64,000 bases of DNA from Hexactinellida sp. DTS-2022 (taxonomy: Eukaryota > Porifera > Hexactinellida). Under the pieces are notes generated by a model. It had not been told where the DNA came from, ran no database searches, and worked only from the letters and a program-made list of their open reading frames with translations. The position numbers and the translations under genes were made by a program. Positions 1-13,300 of this stretch are shown here, one piece after another. Location: positions 9,910,501 through 9,974,500 of the forward strand of contig JAPNXP010000001.1 in the NCBI GenBank assembly GCA_028753945.1, written 5' to 3'. The number at the start of each line of letters is the position of its first letter. Within the stretch, counting starts at the first letter, position 1.

Positions 1-89
1 AGTTAAAAACTAATTGTAGGAATATTTATTGTAAGGTGTCTCCTCAAGTAATTTCTTTGTCAACAGTATGACATTTAATGGGTGTGCAA
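1..89. other. Left-edge flank, no gene seen
   Basis: AT-rich sequence before the hAT-like element. No open frame or recognisable repeat. It may be the interior of the larger TGT...ACA element whose right end is at 2940, since the left end of that element is not in the window. Confidence 0.5.
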
Positions 90-479
90 CAGTGGCGTAG
101 CCAGGGAGGGGCCAGACGGGGCCAGGCCCCGGTTAGCGCGGTTGAGGCTTGGGGCCCGACCGGCTCAGGATTTCAATCCTGGGAGGCTGCTGAAATACAT
201 AGTCAGGGCCTGCTGCAAAGGCGCATCTAGGACAAGGAAACATATTCTTCGTGGATACCGTTACTTTACTGTCCTATTATTGTTCAAACCAAATACTCTC
301 GTTCAAAATCTAATTAATCTCATACTTTCTCGAGCTTTTCTTTTCAAAAGTGTGCAACCTCTATTATCCGAACTATGTACAGTGCCCTACCAAAAGTATT
401 CGTCCGCCGCCGATAAATTCTGAATTTTAATTATAGATTTGCTGTCGAATGAAATCATACAATTAGCTAAAGGCTCGCA

Positions 480-869
480 CAAGGGTGGGGTTGGTTAACC
501 GATGAGGCTACGGTTACAATTCGATTTCTCGCCACGGTTAACTGGTAAACCGCCCATCCTACTCAATACTATAAATCCTTTATAAATTTTGATTATACTG
601 CAGAATAAGACTCAGCTCAGGCTCAGCTGTATATAGTATAACCGCATAAGTATAATAACTGATACATTTCGTGCTTTAGGTAAATTTAAATCAATGTTTT
701 CTAAGAAAATTTATAAGTGGTGATGAGAATAGATTTTGGACTACATATTCTGATAAAATTCAAAAAGATTTAATACTTTATACATTAATTTCCCAATAAC
801 TCTGCTGATATTCAACAGACCGGCTAACTGGTTAATAAAATCTCTAACCGTTAACCGAATCCAGCCTTG
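480..869. mobile_element. 390-bp MITE of a TTAACC-rich family
   Basis: The left end is CAAGGGTGGGGTTGGTTAAC and the right end, read in reverse complement, is CAAGGCTGGATTCGGTTAAC, so the two ends form a diverged 20-bp inverted repeat. The inside is rich in GGTTAAC and TTAACCG motifs. Relatives lie at 50339-50769, 50784-51403 and 59813-60471; the last is flanked by a 7-bp duplication, which supports the ends chosen here. No coding capacity. No clear target duplication is visible at this copy. Confidence 0.6.
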
Positions 870-1233
870 CCTGCAGGAGCAGGTGCGGCAGGTGTGGCCT
901 TGACTGCAACAATATTTTAGAAAGCCGCATCAATATTCGGGTACCATTTTGAGTCAAACTGAGATTCAATAACTCGACGTCACTTCGCCGCACCAATAAT
1001 AATTTCCTTGCTATGAGCCTGTATGAGATTGTGCTTAATAATGGAAGGTAATTATTGTATCTAGAACAATGGCATACTATCTACGAGAATTGTTGAGATT
1101 AGTACCACAGAACATACGTGAAGCGGTTGCTCTGTGGAAATTAGATGTGTCGAAGCGACCGAGCAAGCGTTGTACGCTAGTATTATATAATATTATAGTT
1201 AAAATACTTTGTTGTATGGGATGCCGTATCCCC

Positions 1234-1290
<57 letters not shown>
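1234..1290. repeat. (ATT)n microsatellite, about 19 units
   Basis: Uninterrupted ATT trinucleotide run of about 57 bp inside the hAT-like element. It produces meaningless poly-Tyr and poly-Asn open frames on the two strands. Confidence 0.97.
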
Positions 1291-1517
1291 GAATGATTGT
1301 ATGACTAGTAGCAGCAAGAACAATAATGCCCTGGTTTTTCACATAAACTCTATGAAAGATTTTACGGGGGGTTAGGGTCACACCCCCAAGCCCACTCTAG
1401 ATCGCTCGCTACGCTCGCTGCGATAAAATTTTGACTCCCCTAGATTTTCTTCTGGATACGCATGGGTGAATGCCCCATGTGTGTCCAGGTTGACCTCAAG
1501 GTCTGGCTACGCCACTG

Positions 1518-2831
1518 GTGTACTATGAGACCTATCTAATAGCTGTGTTCTGGATACACAACTAACGCAACCATGATTCAAAGCGGATCATCGCCCTGTG
1601 TAGCATCCCAGATTATACCCCCACCAGAATATATCCGGTGTATAACTAGCCTAGCCTAGTTTGTACCCCAGGGGTTAAACTGGGCTAGCCCAGAATATTC
1701 CTCCTATCTTCGTTTATAATAGCATGTGCAAAATATAGATTGTTTGGTGTAATCTATGATAGCATTATGTTGTATAAGTTACGGACTGTCTCATAAATAG
1801 GAAACCGCCTCAGAGTTCATTCAGTCGACAATATATATTTACTAAGTTGATTAATCTTAAGATCGATCTTAAGTCTTAAGATCGATCTTAAGTCTTAAGA
1901 CCGATCTTAGTTAAGATCGATCTTAGTGAATACTGCAGCTGACTGTACTTGTTTACCTTATTTAACTTTTGGAAGTTAGTTATATCTCCAATTTAAATTC
2001 GGTTTCTATTCTCCTAACGCTTTAATACAATGCGAATAACAAACACAGATGTCCTCCCGACAGCAATTATCCCATATCCTAACAGCTGACACAGTATCAG
2101 GGTGTTATCCAGGCGTGCTGCGTGCGCCCAAAGGAGCTTAATTTGGCAGGATTTTTATCTAGGCGTACAATATCGAGAGTTCCTCCCATAGACTTAATAC
2201 AAGTTGACTAATCTAGGCGTACTAAATGAAAACTGAACGAGCTCTAACAAAATCTAGGAGCGGGGTAATTTTTCCTGGATGAAAGCCTGCACAGTATCAT
2301 GTTGAAAACTATAGAATCGCTACAATAACTACATATATTACTTACAAATCTATTTCACTAGCATCATCTTATGCCATCTCTCTAAGTCCATTTTCCGTGG
2401 CATTTTTGATGGAGGAAAAACATAGTTACTAAACAAAGACTAAAGTGATAGAAATGTATAATATTGGGATGATATGCAACACTTAAAATTAGTTGTCAGT
2501 ATGTAATAGTAATGCTACATAAGTCAAATAAGTCACATCGGCCACTTAGATATAAAAATTCGCTACTCACAGTACTCAGTATTAAAATTTGTGTAAATTG
2601 TATTGATCCATAATTAATAATGAATTATAATAATAAAATACTATACTATAACGAAGGTTAGGTTAATTCGTATAAATAAATAATAATTAAATACGTGTAT
2701 GAATGAAAAGGAAGAGCTTGGATGATCTTAATTAACTGCTTAATAATAGCCTCTAATTACCACATCAACGATAAATAGCATATAGTGATTTCAATATCCA
2801 ATAATAGACACCCATGAGGATTATATTAAAA
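1518..2831. other. Transposon-derived flank without a recognisable gene
   Basis: About 1.3 kb with no open frame over 60 codons. It contains a perfect 14-bp palindrome CTGGGCTAGCCCAG near 1680-1693, the tandem palindrome at 1856-1926, and AT-rich filler. Because an element terminus with satellite target DNA lies at 2940, this stretch is probably the interior of a large element or older DNA next to it. Confidence 0.5.
1856..1926. repeat. Tandem palindrome (CTTAAGATCGATCTTAAG units)
   Basis: Two exact 19-bp copies of an 18-bp perfect palindrome CTTAAGATCGATCTTAAG plus spacer T, followed by two degenerate units carrying CCGATCTTAG and TTAAGATCGATCTTAG. The flanks (ATTTACTAAG at about 1838-1847, CTTAGTGAATACTG on the right) are weakly inverted to each other, as are CAGTC and GACTG further out. 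The block may be the centre of an old fold-back MITE. Confidence 0.8.
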
Positions 2832-2940
2832 TGGAAACGCGATTGGCCTAGGCGAAACGCGTTTGGCGTCTTTTCTCAGGCGAAATGCGTTTGGCCTAGG
2901 CGAAACGCGTTTCGCCTGGAAACGCATATGGCCTGCAACA
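2832..2940. mobile_element. Right terminus of a TGT...ACA element inserted in the satellite
   Basis: The sequence ends GGCCTGCAACA at 2940 and is followed at once by TATCCACAGATAAC, mid-monomer satellite. Read inward from the end it starts TGTTGCAGGCC and consists of head-to-tail and palindromic GGCGAAACGCG blocks, including the perfect 20-bp palindrome AGGCGAAACGCGTTTCGCCT (2898-2917). The terminus (5'-TGTNR) and the TATC that follows match the element at 49504-54095, which has a 4-bp duplication of the same TATC. TGTNR...YNACA ends with 4-bp duplications are what I recall for Ginger-type transposons, whose integrase resembles that of Gypsy elements. The left end lies outside the window. Confidence 0.6.
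2898..2917. repeat. Perfect 20-bp palindrome in an element terminus
   Basis: AGGCGAAACGCGTTTCGCCT equals its own reverse complement. It lies 23 bp from the element end and is a candidate transposase binding or hairpin site. The element at 49504 has a comparable subterminal palindrome built on AGGCGAGATTGAG. Confidence 0.9.
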
Positions 2941-3215
2941 TATCCACAGATAACATAATGAAACATTAATATTTTCCATATCTAGGACATTCTACAATGG
3001 AGAACCAAGTTAGTATTCGCTATATATATATCCACATATATCATTGTACGCATTTTCAGTACAATATATACTACATTATTTACAGAAGACCTTCGTTGGG
3101 ATTTAATTCATTATATAAACCAATAACATAATGAAACTTTCATACTTTTTATATCACAGACATTCTACAATGCTGAACCAAGTTAGTATTCGCTATTTAT
3201 ATATCACTTTATAAC

Positions 3216-3238
3216 ATTGTACGCATTTTGCGTACAAT
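3216..3238. other. Dyad in the A-type monomer (representative copy)
   Basis: ATTGTACGCA, loop TTT, TGCGTACAAT: a perfect 10-bp inverted repeat. The same dyad recurs in most A-type monomers throughout the array. In B-type monomers the right arm reads CAGTACAAT and only 7 bp still pair. A conserved dyad in a satellite is a plausible protein-binding or cruciform site; no function is shown by sequence. Confidence 0.9.
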
Positions 3239-5712
3239 ATATAGCACATTATATACAGTAGACTTTCGTTGGGATTCGAAATTCATTATATCCACAGATA
3301 ACATAATGAAACATTCATACTTTCTATATCTAGGACATTCTACAATGGAGAACCAAGTGAGTATTCGCTATATATATATCCACTTATAACATTGTACGCA
3401 TTTTGCGTACAATATATTGCACATTATATACAGTAGACCTTCGTTGAGATTCGAAATTCATTGTATCCACTGATAACTTAATGAAACATTCATACTTTCT
3501 ATATCTAGGACATTCTACAATGGAGAACCAAGTTAGTATTCGCTATTTATATATCCACTTATAACATTGTACGCATTTTGCGTACAATATATAGCACATT
3601 ATATACAGTAGACATTCTTTGGGATTCGAAATTCATTATATCCACAGATAACATAATGAAACATTCATACTTTCTATATCTAGGACATTCTACAATGGAG
3701 AACCAAGTTAGTATTCGCTATATATATATCCACTTATAACATTGTACGCATTTTGCGGAACAATATATTGCACATTATATACAGTAGACCTTCGTTGAGA
3801 TTCGAAATTCATTGTATCCACTGATAACTTAATGAAACATTCATACTTTCTATATCTAGGACATTCTACAATGGAGAACCAAGTTAGTATTCGCTATTTA
3901 TATATCCACTTATAACATTGTACGCATTTTGCGTACAATATATAGCACATTATATACAGTAGACCTTCTTTGGGATTCGAAATTCATTATATCCACAGAT
4001 AACATAATGAAACATTCATACTTTCTATATCTAGGACATTCTACAATGGAGAACCAAGTTAGTATTCGCTATATATATATCCACATATATCATTGTACGC
4101 ATTTTCAGTACAATATATACTACATTATTTACAGAAGACCTTCGTTGGGATTTTAATTCATTATATAAAGCAATAACATAATGAAACTTTCATACTTTTT
4201 ATATCACAGACATTCTACAATGCTGAACCAAGTTAGTATTCGCTATTTATATATCACTTTATAACATTGTACGCATTTTGCGTACAATATATAGCACATT
4301 ATATACAGTAGACTTTCGTTGGGATTCGAAATTCATTATATCCACAGATAACATAATGAAACATTCATACTTTCTATATCTAGGACATTCTACAATGGAG
4401 AACCAAGTTAGTATTCGCTATATATATATCCACTTATAACATTGTACGCATTTTGCGTACAATATATTGCACATTATATACAGTAGACCTTCGTTGAGAT
4501 TCGAAATTCATTGTATCCACTGATAACTTAATGAAACATTCATACTTTCTATATCTAGGACATTCTACAATGGAGAACCAAGTTAGTATTCGCTATTTAT
4601 ATATCCACTTATAACATTGTACGCATTTTGCGTACAATATATAGCACATTATATACAGTAGACATTCTTTGGGATTCGAAATTCATTATATCCACAGATA
4701 ACATAATGAAACATTCATACTTTCTATATCTAGGACATTCTACAATGGAGAACCAAGTTAGTATTCGCTATATATATATCCACTTATAACATTGTACGCA
4801 TTTTGCGTACAATATATTGCACATTATATACAGTAGACCTTCGTTGAGATTCGAAATTCATTGTATCCACTGATAACTTAATGAAACATTCATACTTTCT
4901 ATATCTAGGACATTCTACAATGGAGAACCAATTTAGTATTCGCTATTTATATATCCACTTATAACATTGTACGCATTTTGCGTACAATATATAGCACATT
5001 ATATACAGTAGACCTTCTTTGGGATTCGAAATTCATTATATCCACAGATAACATAATGAAACATTCATACTTTCTATATCTAGGACATTCTACAATGGAG
5101 ATCCAAGTTAGTATTCGCTTTATATATATCCACATATATCATTGTACGCATTTTGCGTACAATATATAGCACATTATATACAGTAGACCTTCGTTGGGAT
5201 TCGAAATTCATTATATCCACAGATAACATAATGAAACATTAATATTTTCCATATCTAGGACATTCTACAATGGAGAACCAAGTTAGTATTCGCTATATAT
5301 ATATCCACATATATCATTGTACGCATTTTCAGTACAATATATACTACATTATTTACAGAAGACCTTCGTTGGGATTTTAATTCATTATATAAACCAATAA
5401 CATAATGAAACTTTCATACTTTTTATATCACAGACATTCTACAATGCTGAACCAAGTTAGTATTCGCTATTTATATATCACTTTATAACATTGTACGCAT
5501 TTTGCGTACAATATATAGCACATTATATACAGTAGACTTTCGTTGGGATTCGAAATTCATTATATCCACAGATAACATAATGAAACATTTCTACTTTCTA
5601 TATCTAGGACATTCTACAATGGGTAACCAAGTTCTTATTCGCTATTTATATATCACTTTATAACATTGTACGCATTTTGCGTACAATATATGACACATTA
5701 TATGCAATAGAC

Positions 5713-5729
5713 CTTCGTTGGAATTCGAA
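5713..5729 (+). other. CENP-B-box-like motif in the A-type monomer (representative copy)
   Basis: CTTCGTTGGAATTCGAA compared with the mammalian CENP-B box YTTCGTTGGAARCGGGA agrees at positions 1-11 and 13 of 17 overall. Of the nine bases usually called essential (TTCG, A, CGGG) six agree; the CGGG half is missing. The commoner array form CTTCGTTGGGATTCGAA (for example 5189-5205) agrees over the first nine bases. B-type monomers have TTCGTTGGGATTTTAATTC or ATCGTTGGG and lack the second half. Binding is unproven and chance similarity is possible. Confidence 0.45.
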
Positions 5730-7739
5730 ATTCATTATATCCACAGAAAACATGATGAAACATTCCTACTTTCTATATCTAGGACATTCTACAATGGAGA
5801 ACCAAGTTAGTATTCGCTATATATATATCCACTTATAACATTGTACGCATTTTGCGTACAATATATTGCACATTATATACAGTAGACCTTCGTTGAGATT
5901 CGAAATTCATTGTATCCACTGATAACTTAATGAAACATTCATACTTTCTATATCTAGGACATTCTACAATGGAGAACCAAGTTAGTATTCGCTATTTATA
6001 TATCCACTTATAACATTGTACGCATTTTGCGTACAATATATAGCACATTATATACAGTAGACCTTCTTTGGGATTCGAAATTCATTATATCCACAGATAA
6101 CATAATGAAACATTCATACTTTCTATATCTAGGACATTCTACAATGGAGAACCAAGTTAGTATTCGCTTTATATATATCCACATATATCATTGTACGCAT
6201 TTTGCGTACAATATATAGCACATTATATACAGTAGACCTTCGTTGGGATTCGAAATTCATTATATCCACAGATAACATAATGAAACATTAATATTTTCCA
6301 TATCTAGGACATTCTACAATGGAGAACCAAGTTAGTATTCGCTATATATATATCCACATATATCATTGTACGCATTTTCAGTACAATATATACTACATTA
6401 TTTACAGAAGACCTTCGTTGGGATTTTAATTCATTATATAAACCAATAACATAATGAAACTTTCATACTTTTTATATCACAGACATTCTACAATGCTGAA
6501 CCAAGTTAGTATTCGCTATTTATATATCACTTTATAACATTGTACGCATTTTGCGTACAATATATAGCACATTATATACAGTAGACTTTCGTTGGGATTC
6601 GAAATTCATTATATCCACAGATAACATAATGAAACATTCCTACTTTCTATATCTAGGACATTCTACAATGGGGAACCAAGTTCTTATTCGCTATTTATAT
6701 ATCACTTTATAACATTGTACGCATTTTGCGTACAATATATGACACATTATATGCAATAGACCTTCGTTGGAATTCGAAATTCATTATATCCACAGATAAC
6801 ATAATGAAACATTCATACTTTCTATATCTAGGACATTCTACAATGGAGAACCAAGTTAGTATTCGCTATTTATATATCCACTTATAACATTGTACGCATT
6901 TTGCGTACAATATATAGCACATTATATACAGTAGACATTCTTTGGGATTCGAAATTCATTATATCCACAGATAACATAATGAAACATTCATACTTTCTAT
7001 ATCTAGGACATTCTACAATGGAGAACCAAGTTAGTATTCGCTATATATATATCCACTTATAACATTGTACGCATTTTGCGTACAATATATTGCACATTAT
7101 ATACAGTAGACCTTCGTTGGGATTCGAAATTCATTATATCCACAGATAACATAATGGAACATTAATATTTTCCATATCTAGGACATTCTACAATGGAGAA
7201 CCAAGTTAGTATTCGCTATATTATATATCCACTTAACACATTGTACGCATTTTCAGTACAATATATACTACATTATTCACAGAAGACCATCGTTGGGATT
7301 TTAATTCATTATATACACCAATAACATAATGAAACTTTCATACTTTCTATTTCACAGACATTCTACAATGGGGAACCAAGTTAGTATTCGCTATATATAT
7401 ATCACTTTATAACATTGTACGCATTTTGCGTACAATATATAGCACATTATATATAGTAGACCTTCGTTGAGATTCGAAATTCATTGTATCCACTGATAAC
7501 TTAATGAAACATTCATACTTTCTATATCTAGGACATTCTACAATGGAGAACCAAGTTAGTATTTGCTATATATATATCCACTTAAAACATTGTACGCATT
7601 TTCAGTACAATAGATATTACATTATTCACAGAAGACCATCGTTGTGATTTTAATTCATTATATAAACCAATAACATAATGAAACTTTCATACTTTCTATA
7701 TCTAGGACATTCTACAATGGAGAACCAAGTTAGTATTCG

Positions 7740-8370
7740 CTTTATATATATCCACATATATCATTGTACGCATTTTGCGTACAATATATAGCACATTATA
7801 TACAGTAGACCTTCGTTGGAATTCGAAATTCATTATATCCACCCACAACATAATGAATCTTTCATCCTTTCTATAGTATTCACTATATATATATCCACTT
7901 ATAACATTGTACGCATTTTCAGTACAATATATACTACATTATTTACAGAAGACCATCGTTGGGATTTTAATTCATTATATAAACCAATAACATATTGAAA
8001 CTTTCATACTTTCTATATCACATACATTCTACAATGGAGAACCAAGTTAGTATTCGCTTTATATATATCCACATATATCATTGTACGCATTTTGCGTACA
8101 ATATATAGCACATTATATACAGTAGACCTTCGTTGGAATTCGAAATTCATTATATCCACCCACAACATAATGAATCTTTCATCCTTTCTATAGTATTCAC
8201 TATATATATATCCACTTATAACATTGTACGCATTTTCAGTACAATATATACTACATTATTTACAGAAGACCATCGTTGGGATTTTAATTCATTATATAAA
8301 CCAATAACATATTGAAACTTTCATACTTTCTATATCACATACATTCTACAATGGAGAACCAAGTTAGTAT
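7740..8370. repeat. 317-bp tandem duplication of a short plus a full monomer
   Basis: The segment beginning at 7816 is repeated at 8133, 317 bp later, with no difference over at least 180 bp. One of its two monomers carries the 32-bp internal deletion, so the unit is shorter than two full monomers. This is a very recent duplication. Confidence 0.85.
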
Positions 8371-10389
8371 TCGCTATATATATATCACTTTATAACATTA
8401 TACGCATTTACAGTACAATATATACTACATTATTCACAGAAGACCACCGTTGGGATTTTAATTCAATATATAAACCAATAACTTAATGAAAGTTTCATAC
8501 TTTTTATATCACTGACATTCTACAATGGGGAATCAAGTTAGTATTCGCTATATATATATCCACATATAACATTGTACGCATTTTCAGTACAATATATACT
8601 ACATTAATTACAGAAGACCTTCGTTGGGATTTTATTTCATTATATAAACCAATAACATAATGAAACTTCCATACTTTTTATATCACATACATTCTACAAT
8701 GGAGAACCAAGTTAGTATTCGCTATATATATATCACTTTATAACATTATACGCATTTACAGTACAATATATACTACATTATTCACAGAAGACCACCGTTG
8801 GGATTTTAATTCTATATATAAACCAATAACTTAATGAAAGTTTCATACTTTCTATATCACAGACATTCTACAATGGGGAACCAAGTTAGTATTCGCTATA
8901 TATATATCACTTTATAACATTGTACGCATTTTGCGTACAATATATAGCACATTATATATAGTAGACCTTCGTTGAGATTCGAAATTCATTGTATCCACTG
9001 ATAACTTAATGAAACATTCATACTTTCTATATCTAGGACATTCTACAATGGAGAACCAAGTTAGTATTTGCTATATATATATCCACTTAAAACATTGTAC
9101 GCATTTTCAGTACAATAGATATTACATTATTCACAGAAGACCATCGTTGTGATTTTAATTCATTATATAAACCAATAACATAATGAAACTTTCATACTTT
9201 CTATTTCACTGACGTTCTACAATGGAGAACCAAGTTAGTATTCGCAATTTATATATCACTTTATAACATTGTACGCATTTTGCTTACAATATATTGCACA
9301 TTATATACAGTAGACCTTTGTTGGGATTCGAAATTCATTCTATCCACAGAAAACATGATGAAACATTCCTACTTTCTATATCTAGGACATTCTACAATGG
9401 GGAACCAAGTTCTTATTCGCTATTTATATATCACTTTGTAACATTGTACGCATTTTGCGTACAATATATAGCACATTATATACAGTAGACCTTCGTTGGG
9501 ATTCGAAATTCATTATATCCACAGATAACATAATGGAACATTAATATTTTCCATATCTAGGACATTCTACAATGGAGAACCAAGTTAGTATTCGCTATAT
9601 TATATATCCACTTAACACATTGTACGCATTTTCAGTACAATATATACTACATTATTCACAGAAGACCATCGTTGGGATTTTAATTCATTATATACACCAA
9701 TAACATAATGAAACTTTCATACTTTCTATTTCACTGACATTCTACAATGGAGAACCAAGTTAGTATACGCAATTTATATATCACTTTATAACATTGTACG
9801 TATTTTGCGTACAATATATTGCACATTATATACAGTAGACCTTCGTTGGGATTCGAAATTCATTATATCCACAGATAACATAATGGAACATTAATATTTT
9901 CCATATCTAGGACATTCTACAATGGAGAACCAAGTTAGTATTCGCTATATATATATCCACATATATCATTGTACGCATTTTCAGTACAATATATACTACA
10001 TTATTTACAGAAGACCTTCGTTCGGATTTTAATTCATTATATAAACCAATAACATAATGAAACTTTCATACTTTTTATATCACATACATTCTACAATGGG
10101 GAACCAAGTTCTTATTCGCTATTTATTTATCACTTTATAACATTGTACTGATTTTGCGTACAATATCTAGCACATTATATACAGTAGACCTTCGTTGGGA
10201 TTCGAAATTTATTATATCCACAGATAACATAATGAAACATTCCTACTTTCTATATCTAGGACATTCTACAATGGAGAACCAAGTTAGTAATCGCTATATA
10301 TATATCCACTTATAACATTGTACGCATTTTGCGTACAATATATAGCACATTATATACAGTATACATTCTTTGGGATTCGAAATTCATTA

Positions 10390-13300
10390 TATCCACAGAT
10401 AACATAATGAAACATTCATACTTTCTATATCTAGGACATTCTACAATGGAGAACCATGTTAGTATTCGCTATATATATATCCACTTATAACATTGTACGC
10501 ATTTTGCGTACAATATATTGCACATTATATACAGTAGACCTTCGTTGAGATTCGAAATTCATTGTATCCACTGATAACTTAATGAAACATTCATACTTTC
10601 TATATCTAGGACATTCTACAATGGAGAACCAAGTTAGTATTCGCTATTTATATATCCACTTATAACATTGTACGCATTTTGCGTACAATATATAGCACAT
10701 TATATACAGTAGACATTCTTTGGGATTCGAAATTCATTATATCCACAGATAACATAATGAAACATTCATACTTTCTATATCTAGGACATTCTACAATGGA
10801 GAACCAAGTTAGTATTCGCTATATATATATCCACTTATAACATTGTACGCATTTTGCGTACAATATATTGCACATTATATACAGTAGACCTTCGTTGAGA
10901 TTCGAAATTCATTGTATCCACTGATAACTTAATGAAACATTCATACTTTCTATATCTAGGACATTCTACAATGGAGAACCAAGTTAGTATTCGCTATTTA
11001 TATATCCACTTATAACATTGTACGCATTTTGCGTACAATATATAGCACATTATATACAGTAGACCTTCTTTGGGATTCGAAATTCATTATATCCACAGAT
11101 AACATAATGAAACATTCATACTTTCTATATCTAGGACATTCTACAATGGAGAACCAAGTTAGTATTCGCTTTATATATATCCACATATATCATTGTACGC
11201 ATTTTGCGTACAATATATAGCACATTATATACAGTAGACCTTCGTTGGGATTCGAAATTCATTATATCCACAGATAACATAATGAAACATTAATATTTTC
11301 CATATCTAGGACATTCTACAATGGAGAACCAAGTTAGTATTCGCTATATATATATCCACATATATCATTGTACGCATTTTCAGTACAATATATACTACAT
11401 TATTTACAGAAGACCTTCGTTGGGATTTTAATTCATTATATAAACCAATAACATAATGAAACTTTCATACTTTTTATATCACAGACATTCTACAATGCTG
11501 AACCAAGTTAGTATTCGCTATTTATATATCACTTTATAACATTGTACGGATTTTGCGTACAATATATAGCACATTATATACAGTAGACTTTCGTTGGGAT
11601 TCGAAATTCATTATATCCACAGATAACATAATGAAACATTCCTACTTTCTATATCTAGGACATTCTACAATGGGGAACCAAGTTCTTATTCGCTATTTAT
11701 ATATCACTTTATAACATTGTACGCATTTTGCGTACAATATATGACACATTATATGCAATAGACCTTCGTTGGAATTCGAAATTCATTATATCCACCCACA
11801 ACATAATGAATCTTTCATCCTTTCTATAGTATTCACTATATATATATCCACTTATAACATTGTACGCATTTTCAGTACAATATATACTACATTATTTACA
11901 GAAGACCATCGTTGGGATTTTAATTCATTATATAAACCAATAACATAATGAAACTTTCATACTTTCTATATCACATACATTCTACAATGGAGAACCAAGT
12001 TAGTATTCGCTATATATATATCACTTTATAACATTATACGCATTTACAGTACAATATATACTACATTATTCACAGAAGACCACCGTTGGGATTTTAATTC
12101 AATATATAAACCAATAACTTAATGAAAGTTTCATACTTTTTATATCACTGACATTCTACAATGGGGAATCAAGTTAGTATTCGCTATATATATATCCACA
12201 TATAACATTGTACGCATTTTCAGTACAATATATACTACATTAATTACAGAAGACCTTCGTTGGGATTTTATTTCATTATATAAACCAATAACATAATGGA
12301 ACTTTCATACTTTCTATATCACATACATTCTACAATGGAGAACCAAGTTAATATTCGCTATATATATATCACTTTATAACATTGTACGCATTTTCGGTAC
12401 AATATATACTACATTATTTTCAGAAGACCTTCGTTGGGATTTTAATTCATTATATAAACCAATAACATAATGAAACTTTCATACTTTTTATATCACAGAC
12501 ATTCTACAATGGGGAATCAAGTTAGTATTCGTTATTTATATATCACTTTATAACATTGTACGCATTTTGCGTACAATATCTAGCACATTATATATAGTAG
12601 ACCTTCTTTGGGATTCGAGATTCAATATATCCACAGATAACATAATGAAACATTCCTACTTTCTATATCTAGGACATTCTACAATGGAGAACCAAGTTAG
12701 TATTCGCTATTTATATATCCACTTACAACATTGTACGCATTTTGCGTACAATATATAGCACATTATATACAGTAGACCTTCTTTGGGATTCGAAATTCAT
12801 TATATCCACAGATAACATAATGAAACATTCATAATTTCTATATCTAGGACATTCTACAATGGAGAACCAAGTTAGTATTCGCTTTATATATATCCACTTA
12901 TAACATTGTACGCATTTTCTGTACAAAATATACTACATTATTTACAGAAGACCTTCGTTGGGATTTTAATTCATTATATCCACAGATAACATAATGAAAC
13001 ATTCATACTTTCTATATCTAGGACATTCTACAATGGAGAACCAAGTTCTTTTTCGCTATTTATATATCACTTTATAACATTGTACGCATTTTGCGTACTA
13101 TATATAGCACATTATATACAGTAGACCTTCGTTGAGATTCGAAATTCATTGTATCCACAGATAACATAAGGAAACATTCATACTTTCTATATCTAGGACA
13201 TTCTACAATGGAATCCAAGTTAGTATTCGCTAAATATATATCCACTTATAACATTGTACGCATTTTGCGTACAATATATATCACATTATATACAGTAGAC

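Larger units (their letters stand above)
90..1517. mobile_element. hAT-like non-autonomous DNA transposon
   Basis: The left end reads CAGTGGCGTAGCCAGG and the right end (1503-1517) is its inverse, CTGGCTACGCCACTG, giving about 15 bp of near-perfect terminal inverted repeat. The CAGTGGCGTAGCC terminus is typical of hAT-superfamily ends found across animals. The 8 bp before (82-89, GTGTGCAA) and after (1518-1525, GTGTACTA) agree at six of eight positions, as expected of an old 8-bp hAT target duplication. No transposase is encoded. The interior holds a separate MITE (480-869) and an ATT microsatellite. Superfamily assignment rests on termini and duplication length only. Confidence 0.65.
2950..6290. 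repeat. Higher-order repeat, 1049-bp period (6 monomers)
   Basis: Equivalent positions at 3929, 4978 and 6027 are exactly 1049 bp apart, six monomers of about 175 bp. Neighbouring monomers inside the unit differ more than the same monomer in successive units. This is the hallmark of higher-order amplification. Confidence 0.85.

Noticed and set aside
82-423. 113-codon open frame at the left edge
   Set aside because: It starts at GTG and spans the end of a hAT-like element into noncoding sequence; no protein-like motif.
1069-1381. Open frames ending in poly-Tyr (plus) and containing poly-Asn (minus)
   Set aside because: Both are translations of the ATT microsatellite with unrelated flanks inside a transposon.
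2941-2960. 2940/2941 as the natural left edge of the satellite
   Set aside because: The satellite begins mid-monomer at a TATC directly after a transposon terminus, so the array probably continues to the left of the inserted element.
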